Of a stretch of DNA of 7,468 bases, positions 1 to 5,973 are shown one piece after another. The notes under the pieces are model-generated. The model saw nothing but the letters and a program-made list of their open reading frames with translations. It made no database searches and had not been told where the DNA came from. The DNA is taken from positions 1 to 7,468 of the forward strand of contig JAIDBM010000108.1 of the NCBI GenBank assembly GCA_029056365.1, in the 5' to 3' direction. Numbering within the stretch: position 1 is the first letter of the stretch; each line of letters begins with the position of its first letter. The translations under genes were made by a program, and so were the position numbers. Source of the stretch: Muribaculaceae bacterium. GTDB lineage: Bacteria; Bacteroidota; Bacteroidia; Bacteroidales; Muribaculaceae.

Positions 1-52
1 GATCAGGTTCGAAGGGTATGTTCTCAGCTCCGCCCTTTGGCGGCGCACCCCT
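1..52 (-). promoter_or_regulatory. TPP riboswitch (THI element), 5' half, cut by the window edge
   Basis: Read on the minus strand, this segment shows the conserved first half of a thiamine pyrophosphate aptamer. In order there are GGGGTGC (51-45), a short GC hairpin with CCGCC (43-39) pairing GGCGG (34-30) around an AAAG loop, GCTGAGA (28-22), ATACCC (19-14), and AACCTGATC (9-1). The GGGT and ACCC blocks can pair as P2. GCTGAGA is the pyrimidine-binding arm known from the family. The pyrophosphate-binding arm and the closing strand of P1 would lie beyond base 1. The element should lower expression of a leftward thiamine biosynthesis, salvage or uptake gene when TPP is abundant; that gene is not in the window. 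The order and near-consensus match of the blocks make the call strong although only about half the aptamer is visible. Confidence 0.93.
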
Positions 53-61
53 AATTGTGTG

Positions 62-69
62 CAAAGTTA
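62..69 (-). promoter_or_regulatory. Probable promoter -7 box for the leftward riboswitch transcript
   Basis: The minus strand reads TAACTTTG at 69-62, an exact match to the Bacteroidetes primary-sigma -7 motif TAnnTTTG. It lies about ten bases before the start of the TPP aptamer, where a transcription start near 55-57 would be expected. The upstream DNA on the same strand is T-rich, but I see no convincing -33 TTG element at the usual spacing. Position relative to the riboswitch is the main support. Confidence 0.65.
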
Positions 70-230
70 CGAAAAAAAGTGAAATAAAGGCACATGTCGC
101 TTTTAATTGTGTTTTTTTGCAAATCGGAGCAGGCCGAATGTCAAAAAAGTGTATGTTTGGCGTGATAGTGTTCTTTTGTAATAAAATTAGCAAAGTCGGG
201 TTGGTGAAAATATGCTTATTTTGCCATCGG

Positions 231-262
231 AAAAGTGACAGTATTAAAAAGTGACAGTATTA
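231..262 (+). repeat. Perfect 16-bp tandem repeat upstream of the GH5 gene
   Basis: AAAAGTGACAGTATTA occurs twice back to back, at 231-246 and 247-262, without a mismatch. A third, degraded copy matching 10 of 16 bases may follow at 263-278. The repeat ends about 50 bases before the chosen start codon of the GH5 gene. This is where a direct-repeat operator for an activator of a polysaccharide-utilisation gene could sit. A replication-slippage duplication without function is the alternative. Confidence 0.9.
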
Positions 263-314
263 ACAGGTGAAATCTTTAGTACTGTTGAAAAGGATAGAAA
301 TTACAATTATTATC

Positions 315-2747
315 ATGAAATTCATCGATTTATGCAGGGTTTTCATGTTTGTGGCACTGTTCGGCGGCGCAATCGGCGCGGCAGAGGCCCAGCGATATGA
401 GAACCGCGTGCTCTGGGAGGGATCCCGGACACAGGCCGAGTGGGCTTCGCCGGCATTCTTTCACAAATGTCAGTTCAGCGACCTTGCTCCTGGCGACGAA
501 CTTGTTTTCAAGTTCAGCAACAATAACAATGGCCAGATTCAGCTTGCCGTAACCGGCTATGACAGCGGATTCGACAAAACGAACACTCTGTTTCTGCTTG
601 GTACGCTCGACTCCGATGACTGGCGCGACCTTTACAGCGGTGGTGAGAACTTCAGCGAATGGTCGGTGGCCATGCCTGCGGCCATGACAAGCCAGCTTAA
701 CAAAGGAAACTTCCTCGCGGTGGCCGGACATGACTTCACTTTCACCGAGATAAGCGTTCGCCATAATCTCGACTATGAGGCCCCGGATCCGGAAGACCCC
801 GCGAATTACAAGACAGGACGTCATTTTTTCAAACCGGGAGAATTGCCCTTTGAAGGCGGCCACGACTTCGGCACCGGCTGGGAGAACAAGCTTGTGTTTC
901 ATCCGGGGGTGTTTTCCGGACTCGACAGCGAGAAAGGTTATTGGCTGAAGGTGCAGGGCAACGGAAGCATACAGTTCGGACTCGGTTATTGGGAGGATTG
1001 CGCCGAAAGCGCCTTTGATGCATCGGAAGCCCTGACCTTTGACGGTTCGGCTGAGTTGCCGTTGTCGAACACCATACTTTCCAAAATACAAAACGGATGG
1101 TGCGTGCAGTTCAATGGCGAGAACTCCTCGGTAAGCCGGATTGAACTCGTCGAGGGCAAGAAGGTGGTGGAACCTGATTTTTCCACAGCCGGTTTCCATG
1201 TCAGCGGCACAAAGGTGCTCGATGCCTACGACAACGAGTTCGTGATGCGTGGCGTGAACTATTCATGGGCCTGGCAGGGCAACGAAGGAGTGATAGACGA
1301 AGCCGCCCGGGCCGGATTCAATACCGTGCGCATTCAGGTGGGCAGCGGAAACAAGTGGAGCTATGGCAGTGCGGCGGCTCTCGAAGGCCTAATAAAACGA
1401 TGTGAACGTGCCGGCGTAGTGTGCATGTTCAATGTGCAGGATTACACCGACAGCAGCGATCCGGACGACCTCCGCAAGGCTGTCGACTATTGGTGCAAGT
1501 CTGATATTGTGGCTGTGATGAACCGTCATATCGGCTCCACGATACTGAACATAAACAACGAGTGGCCCGCGGTGACGGACCAGGAGCTTTGGCGTGATGG
1601 TTACCTTGAAGCGCTGCCGCGAATCAGAGAGGCCGGTTACCGTGGCATGATGGTTGTGGATTGCGGCGGCTGGGGTCAGGACGCCTGGTGCAGCCGCTAT
1701 GCGGCCGAAGTGTTCGAGTCCGATCCGCTGGCCAACACCATTTTCTCGATTCATATGTATCAGACAGCCGGACATCAGGCATATTATAAGTACAATCTCG
1801 ACAATTTCCGTAATCAGGACCTTGCCATAATGATCGGCGAGATAGCCTTCGAGCATAAGGCCGGCGACTACAGCGCCTATCCCTCGGGTGGTCCTGTGGC
1901 ATGGCGCGAGATTCTGCAATACTGCTACGAGAACAATGTAGGATGGATTGCATGGTCGTGGACCGGAAACGGCGGCGGCGCAGAGACGTGCGACATATAT
2001 GGCAACGGCGGCATACAGGAGAATGGCAAGTGCCTCATGTACGGCAGATACGGCATGAAGGAAACTTCCGCACCGTGTCAGGTGTTTTCCGACGAGCCTC
2101 TCCAGGGAGAATCTTACCGCTATCCTGTGGATATGCCCGGTTTCTCGGTGGAGAACCCTGAATGCGAGTATCCTTATCCGGGAAGAGATTATGCCGATGA
2201 CGACCGCGAATCGGATCAGTTCAACCAGTCTCTGCCATATTCTCTTTCAAATCAAAGAAGCTGCTTCTGGATCAAGAGTGCCGTGTTCGAGTCGGCCCGT
2301 CAGGGCGACCGCCTTGAGATAACTCTGCGGCACGACCGTTCCGACAGCGATGTGCTCATCGGTTATTTCGGATATTTCGGCGACACCGAATGGCATACCG
2401 TACACAATATGACCGGCAGCGATGAGGAACGTGTGGAAATTCCTTTGTTCCCGCAACAGAACGGACGCAGGACTGTTACAAGCAATTATGTCGACAATAA
2501 CCCGGAGCTGGCCAGCCATCTGAAATATACCGGCATGTTTGTGCGCGGAAGCGGATTCACCGTGCTCGGTGCGGCGGTAAAGGGTAACGGCGACGATGTG
2601 ATTACTTCGGTGGGAGATAATATTATGCCTGCCGACGGTGCGCCGGAAGATATTTACACCGTTACCGGTGTGAAGGTGTCGTCAATGACGTCCGGCGGAG
2701 TATACATAGTACGCAAAGGAAGCGATGTGCGCAAGGTAGTGCGCTGA
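315..2747 (+). CDS. Secreted multi-modular GH5 glycoside hydrolase, GH5_8 beta-mannanase-like
   Basis: Probable endo-acting beta-1,4-mannanase or related hemicellulase, 810 residues, exported. I chose ATG 315 because it begins a clean signal peptide (residues 1-25, cleavage after AEA). The upstream GTG at 267 would only add 16 odd residues. Order of parts: beta-sandwich module at about 28-152, a second at 168-282, GH5 barrel at about 293-590, a third sandwich at 634-757, and a short C-terminal domain at 772-810. The barrel shows GFHVSGTKVLD, NTVRI (Arg339), acid/base Glu416 in NINNEW, SIHMY (His480, Tyr482), nucleophile Glu509 in MIGE, and IAWSW. These match GH5 subfamily 8 as I remember it. 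Unusually, Tyr316, Trp318 and Gln375 stand where mannanases of this subfamily usually have His. The family is firm; subfamily and substrate are less so. The gene appears monocistronic, with a hairpin after its stop. Confidence 0.88.
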   Translation: MKFIDLCRVFMFVALFGGAIGAAEAQRYENRVLWEGSRTQAEWASPAFFHKCQFSDLAPGDELVFKFSNNNNGQIQLAVTGYDSGFDKTNTLFLLGTLDSDDWRDLYSGGENFSEWSVAMPAAMTSQLNKGNFLAVAGHDFTFTEISVRHNLDYEAPDPEDPANYKTGRHFFKPGELPFEGGHDFGTGWENKLVFHPGVFSGLDSEKGYWLKVQGNGSIQFGLGYWEDCAESAFDASEALTFDGSAELPLSNTILSKIQNGWCVQFNGENSSVSRIELVEGKKVVEPDFSTAGFHVSGTKVLDAYDNEFVMRGVNYSWAWQGNEGVIDEAARAGFNTVRIQVGSGNKWSYGSAAALEGLIKRCERAGVVCMFNVQDYTDSSDPDDLRKAVDYWCKSDIVAVMNRHIGSTILNINNEWPAVTDQELWRDGYLEALPRIREAGYRGMMVVDCGGWGQDAWCSRYAAEVFESDPLANTIFSIHMYQTAGHQAYYKYNLDNFRNQDLAIMIGEIAFEHKAGDYSAYPSGGPVAWREILQYCYENNVGWIAWSWTGNGGGAETCDIYGNGGIQENGKCLMYGRYGMKETSAPCQVFSDEPLQGESYRYPVDMPGFSVENPECEYPYPGRDYADDDRESDQFNQSLPYSLSNQRSCFWIKSAVFESARQGDRLEITLRHDRSDSDVLIGYFGYFGDTEWHTVHNMTGSDEERVEIPLFPQQNGRRTVTSNYVDNNPELASHLKYTGMFVRGSGFTVLGAAVKGNGDDVITSVGDNIMPADGAPEDIYTVTGVKVSSMTSGGVYIVRKGSDVRKVVR
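2628..2744 (+). other. C-terminal type IX secretion-like sorting domain of the GH5 protein
   Basis: The last 39 residues (772-810 of the protein) read like a short type A sorting tail. A Pro/Asp/Gly linker is followed by IYTVTGVKV, then a glycine turn, GVYIVRKG and a final basic VRKVVR. This pattern, IY-x-x-x-G-x-x-V followed by GVYIV and a Lys-rich end, is known from proteins exported through the Bacteroidetes type IX system. Many gut Bacteroidales carry such tails on glycanases. Whether this organism has the machinery cannot be seen here. Confidence 0.6.
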
Positions 2748-2765
2748 AACATATACAGGCAATGG

Positions 2766-2801
2766 GAGCGGCAGGCCACGGTTTTGCGTGGCCTGCCGCT
2801 C
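2766..2801 (+). terminator. Probable transcription terminator hairpin after the GH5 gene
   Basis: A perfect 15-bp inverted repeat (2766-2780 with 2787-2801) encloses a six-base GTTTTG loop. It begins 19 bases after the GH5 stop codon. The stem is GC-rich, with 12 of 15 pairs G-C. The downstream T-tract is poor (TGCTTTGT), so termination may be incomplete or factor-assisted. The position just behind the stop and ahead of a separate promoter supports a terminator role. Confidence 0.75.
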
Positions 2802-2862
2802 TGCTTTGTAAGGAAGTCGAATCGGCTCTAATCACGACTTTATGGTAAAAAAGTTTCAAAAG

Positions 2863-2924
2863 CCGTGCAAAATGTTCCTTCGGATGCCTTTGCATTTGTT
2901 TGGAACATTATTGCTTGTGCACGG
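2863..2924. repeat. Nested inverted repeats, possible operator
   Basis: Three inverted repeats are nested: CCGTGCA (2863-2869) with TGCACGG (2918-2924), AATGTTCC (2871-2878) with GGAACATT (2902-2909), and ATGC (2884-2887) with GCAT (2892-2895). The two inner pairs share a centre near 2890. The outer arm overlaps the bases just after the putative -33 element of the next promoter. The region lies upstream of the inferred transcription start, so it would act as DNA rather than as leader RNA unless there is readthrough. A binding site for a dimeric sugar-responsive regulator is the likeliest reading, but this is inference. Confidence 0.6.
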
Positions 2925-2945
2925 TAGCAGATGCGATTAATTTTG
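2915..2945 (+). promoter_or_regulatory. Promoter of the GH43 operon, Bacteroidetes type
   Basis: TAATTTTG at 2938-2945 fits the TAnnTTTG -7 motif exactly. A TTG at 2915-2917 lies 20 bases upstream, within the usual spacing for the -33 element. Transcription would start near 2950, leaving a leader of roughly 20 bases before ATG 2969. The leader is AT-rich with no Shine-Dalgarno sequence, as is normal for Bacteroidales. Confidence 0.65.
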
Positions 2946-2968
2946 CTGTTGTAAATTTTTGAATAATC

Positions 2969-3976
2969 ATGAAGAACTCAATCAGACTACTGTTTTTTGC
3001 AACAGTCGCATCAGGCCTGCCGACCCTGTGCTCATGCGGCGGAAGGGAAAAGAACCTTGATATCGTGTCGGACAGTATCGGTTGCGAGATTCTGTATGCC
3101 GATCCCACAATCTATTCTGAAAATGGCAAATACTATCTCGCCGGAACCCGGAGCGGTGAGCCGATGGGTTTCGCATTGCTGGAGTCGGACGACCTCCGTA
3201 CGTGGAAGGCTGTCACCCCCGACTCAATGATGCTGCGTGCCGGACAGAACACCTTTGGCTTGAAAGGCTTCTGGGCGCCCCAGATTATAAAGACCGACAA
3301 CGGATATTGGCTCAGCTACACAGCCAACGAGCAGACCGTGCTGGCCGCCGCCGACTCATTCCCGGCCTTGTTCAGCCAGACCGATATAAAACCTATTGAC
3401 GGAACGGAGAAGAACATCGATTCGTTTCTGTTCCGCGACGATGATGGGAAATGGTATCTTTACCACGTGCGTTTCGACCATGGCAATTTTCTGTGGGTTG
3501 CCGAATTCGATGCCGCGACAGGCTGCATACGGCCGGAGACTCTTGTGCGGCTGTTCGGCAACGACCAGCCATGGGAGGCAACGGCGGCTTACGACAGTGA
3601 CCCGATAATGGAAGGACCGACGGTTGTGAAGCTCGACGGCAAGTATTATCTTTTCTATTCGGCCAACCATTTTGAAAGTCCCGATTATGCGGTGGGTTAT
3701 GCTGTGGCCGACTCCCCGGCGGGCCCTTGGAAAAAGAACCCGGACAATCCGCTGATTCATCGCGACATAGTAGGCGAGAATGGCTCGGGGCATGGCGACC
3801 TGTTTGAAGATGCCGACGGCAATTACCGCTATGTATATCATGTGCATAATTCCGATTCTATGGTGTCGCCGAGACGCACGCGTATTGTTTCGCTCAATTT
3901 CGAGAAGAATCCCCTTACAGGAGTATACGACATTTCAGTAGTTCCCCAATCAGTAATCAAACCGTTGAAAAAATGA
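2969..3976 (+). CDS. GH43-family glycoside hydrolase, probable lipoprotein
   Basis: A 335-residue exported glycosidase with a five-bladed beta-propeller, probably removing arabinose, xylose or galactose side chains from a plant or microbial polysaccharide. The N-terminus has Lys/Arg, a hydrophobic run and the lipobox-like LCSC with Cys23 as the lipid site, so the protein is probably anchored to a membrane. The GH43 triad is visible: general base Asp45 in ADPTI, pKa-tuning Asp151 in NIDSFLF ahead of DDDGKWYLY, and general acid Glu215 in IMEGPTVV. FWAP (Trp102) and GSGHGDLF (His275) are also typical propeller motifs. Length suits a single-domain GH43 with no carbohydrate-binding module. It starts the two-gene operon behind the promoter at 2915-2945, and its stop overlaps the next start (ATGA). 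Family is confident; subfamily and substrate cannot be assigned by eye. Confidence 0.88.
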   Translation: MKNSIRLLFFATVASGLPTLCSCGGREKNLDIVSDSIGCEILYADPTIYSENGKYYLAGTRSGEPMGFALLESDDLRTWKAVTPDSMMLRAGQNTFGLKGFWAPQIIKTDNGYWLSYTANEQTVLAAADSFPALFSQTDIKPIDGTEKNIDSFLFRDDDGKWYLYHVRFDHGNFLWVAEFDAATGCIRPETLVRLFGNDQPWEATAAYDSDPIMEGPTVVKLDGKYYLFYSANHFESPDYAVGYAVADSPAGPWKKNPDNPLIHRDIVGENGSGHGDLFEDADGNYRYVYHVHNSDSMVSPRRTRIVSLNFEKNPLTGVYDISVVPQSVIKPLKK

Positions 3977-5970
3977 AAATATTGCATTTGATATGTGCCG
4001 TTGTGCTTTCATGCGGCACCGCTTCAGTGGCATCGGCCGCCGGAATATCTATAAAGTACCCGGGAATGAAGAGCACTTCTTACCGTCTGGAGTTCGATGC
4101 CTCTGGCAAGGCCCGAGGAAATCTTCCGCTGGAAGTATTGCGGAAGAGCACTGTAGATGGCGATGTCGAGAATGTTGTCTATACAGTAAAAGCGAAAGAG
4201 CGCTGCTGGTTCAGTCTGGCCGATACCGTGCCTACAGGAATGGCTGTCGGTGGGTGCGATTTCTATATGCCGGGTTTTTGGTATCACCGGAATATGCGTT
4301 CGCCCGAAAAGGCTCCGTCGTTCCGCAGCTCAACCGACTGGAGTGTGCGTGAAGACCGGTTGAGCTCGCCTCTGACCGGCGTATACGACACTGTAAGCCG
4401 CTGTGGTGTGAGTCTGATGCGGATACAGTCTGACTTCGGAGCGTTATCTGACTGTGTTCCTCAGAATCTGTCGGGAGAGGTAATGCTTCCGGGTACTACC
4501 AGCGTCGGTAGCGTTGGATTCTGCAACGATGGCGACAAGGCTTCGCTCGTGTGTGCCTTCCCATATGTCGAGTCGCCTAAACGCTATATACGTAAGCTGA
4601 CACTTATCGACCCGGTTAAGGCATTCATGAAACTCGACAAGGACCAGACTGTTACGCTGTCATGGCAGATACGCCGCAGTGAATGTGCCGACTATTCGGA
4701 TTTTGTGGCCGATACGTGGAACTACTGCTATGACACAATGAAGCCGCTGCCGCTGCCTGATGCAATGTCGGACAGCGAGGCCAAGCATTACCTTTCGAAA
4801 TATTTCGTGAGCAGTTTTGTCGATGACTATAAACTCAAATTTTTCTCGGGCCATGCCATGCGCTGCGACGACTGTATCAGCACAGACGCATATCAGGTGG
4901 GTTTTGTAGGCCGGGTGCTTCTGAACGCATTCAATGCGTTTGAGTATGCCGAGAAAAATTCCGACAGCCGACTCGCCGAAATATCCGCCTCGATTCTTGG
5001 CAGTGTTTATGAATATGGTTTTACTCCGGAGGGTTATTTTATTGAGGATGTGCGTCTTGGTGGAAACGAAATCAGTCAGGAACTAAGCATCCGCCGTCAG
5101 TCGGAAGGTGCGTACGCCATACTCACATGGCTGAATTATGAGCGCATGCGGGGCCGCAGGCATCCCGAATGGGACCGCCGTATCCGCGAGGTCATGGATC
5201 GGATTGTGGCAATGCAGAATGTCGATGGAAGTTTCCCGCGCAAGTTCCGTGCCGACGGTTCGCATATCGACCCTACAGGCGGAAGCACGCCGTCGGCCAC
5301 GTTGCCCCTGACAATGGCCTATTGTTATTATAAGGACAAACGTTATCTCGAGAGTGCCCGGCGTACCGGCGACTATCTCAAGACTGAACTGATCGATAAA
5401 GCCGATTATTTCTCATCGACACTCGATGCCGATTGCGAGGATAAGGAAGCGTCGCTTTATGCTTCAACCGCCATGTATTATCTATCGCGGGTAACCAAAG
5501 GCAAGGAACGCGAGCGAAATCTTGACCTATGCCGCAAGGCGGCTTACTTCTGTCTGTCGTGGTACTATATGTGGGATGTGCCGTTTGCAAGCGGCCAGAT
5601 GTTAGGAGACATAGGTTTCCGGTCGCGCGGATGGGGCAATGTGTCGGTCGAGAACAACCATATCGATGTGTTTGTGTTCGATTTCGCTACGGTTCTGAGA
5701 AAGTTGTCGGAGCATTACGGCGAACCCCGGTTCAGTGCATTCGCCGATGTCATAAGCTCCTCGATGCTGCAGCTTATGCCGGTAGCCGACAATATGTACG
5801 ATATAGCCAAAACCGGCTATTATCCCGAAGTGGTGCAGCACACCACCTGGGATTACGGCCGTAACGGCAAGGGTTTCTATAACGACATATTCGCTCCCGG
5901 ATGGACTGTGGCATCGCTGTGGCAGATGCTTAGTCCCGACCGTCTGGATTATGTTTTTGAGAAACGTTGA
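3973..5970 (+). CDS. Exported protein of unknown family; probable beta-sandwich plus alpha/alpha toroid
   Basis: I do not recognise a named family for these 665 residues. The N-terminus is an export signal: either signal peptidase I after ASA (near residue 22) or a lipobox VLSC with Cys14. Residues of about 24-240 are strand-rich, aromatic and suggest a beta-sandwich. Residues of about 265-655 read as repeated amphipathic helices, as in six-hairpin glycosidases, polysaccharide lyases or sugar epimerases. Conspicuous conserved-looking patches are CDDC (298-301), RRQSEGAYAILTWL (374-387), MQNVDGSFPRKF (414-425), the acidic LDADCEDKEA (484-493), SVENNHID (558-565) and FAPGWTV (640-646). The start overlaps the GH43 stop by four bases, implying coupled translation and a joint role on the same glycan. 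A hydrolase, lyase or epimerase are all possible; the fold is inferred from sequence texture only. Confidence 0.8.
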   Translation: MKILHLICAVVLSCGTASVASAAGISIKYPGMKSTSYRLEFDASGKARGNLPLEVLRKSTVDGDVENVVYTVKAKERCWFSLADTVPTGMAVGGCDFYMPGFWYHRNMRSPEKAPSFRSSTDWSVREDRLSSPLTGVYDTVSRCGVSLMRIQSDFGALSDCVPQNLSGEVMLPGTTSVGSVGFCNDGDKASLVCAFPYVESPKRYIRKLTLIDPVKAFMKLDKDQTVTLSWQIRRSECADYSDFVADTWNYCYDTMKPLPLPDAMSDSEAKHYLSKYFVSSFVDDYKLKFFSGHAMRCDDCISTDAYQVGFVGRVLLNAFNAFEYAEKNSDSRLAEISASILGSVYEYGFTPEGYFIEDVRLGGNEISQELSIRRQSEGAYAILTWLNYERMRGRRHPEWDRRIREVMDRIVAMQNVDGSFPRKFRADGSHIDPTGGSTPSATLPLTMAYCYYKDKRYLESARRTGDYLKTELIDKADYFSSTLDADCEDKEASLYASTAMYYLSRVTKGKERERNLDLCRKAAYFCLSWYYMWDVPFASGQMLGDIGFRSRGWGNVSVENNHIDVFVFDFATVLRKLSEHYGEPRFSAFADVISSSMLQLMPVADNMYDIAKTGYYPEVVQHTTWDYGRNGKGFYNDIFAPGWTVASLWQMLSPDRLDYVFEKR

Positions 5971-5973
5971 CCG

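Larger units (their letters stand above)
53..314. other. Divergent intergenic region
   Basis: This 262-base AT-rich region separates the leftward TPP-riboswitch transcript from the rightward GH5 gene. It holds the riboswitch promoter (62-69), a perfect 16-bp tandem repeat (231-262), and four copies of AAAAGTG at 75-81, 145-151, 231-237 and 247-253. TTATTTTG at 216-223 is one base off the TAnnTTTG box and is a possible but weak forward promoter; I see no better one. A 78-codon reading frame starting at 18 crosses the riboswitch and has no recognisable protein features, so I do not call it a gene. Confidence 0.7.

Noticed and set aside
18..254. Short plus-strand frame of 78 codons at the left edge
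   Set aside because: Its first third is the antisense of the TPP riboswitch and the rest is AT-rich leader DNA. The translation shows no protein-like pattern.
267..314. Upstream GTG start for the GH5 protein
   Set aside because: It would put 16 residues, several of them charged, before a complete signal peptide and would begin inside the degraded third repeat copy. ATG 315 gives a normal signal peptide.
330..1199. Long open frame on the minus strand opposite the GH5 gene (289 codons)
   Set aside because: It lies wholly inside a well-supported GH5 gene, has no recognisable domain or plausible leader, and is explained by the codon bias of the real frame.
2814..2840. Six-bp inverted repeat AAGTCG / CGACTT after the terminator
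   Set aside because: The arms are short, the spacer is 15 bases and no T-tract follows. It is not distinguishable from chance.
3911..4389. Shared peptide PLTGVYD in the GH43 protein and the unknown protein
   Set aside because: The surrounding residues are unlike, and the positions (late in one protein, early in the other) do not correspond. It is most likely coincidence rather than a shared module.
3973..5970. Reading the unknown protein as an N-acylglucosamine 2-epimerase/cellobiose 2-epimerase of a mannan pathway
   Set aside because: The toroid-like half fits in size, but those enzymes are cytoplasmic, lack an N-terminal beta-sandwich and have histidine-rich active-site motifs that I do not see here.
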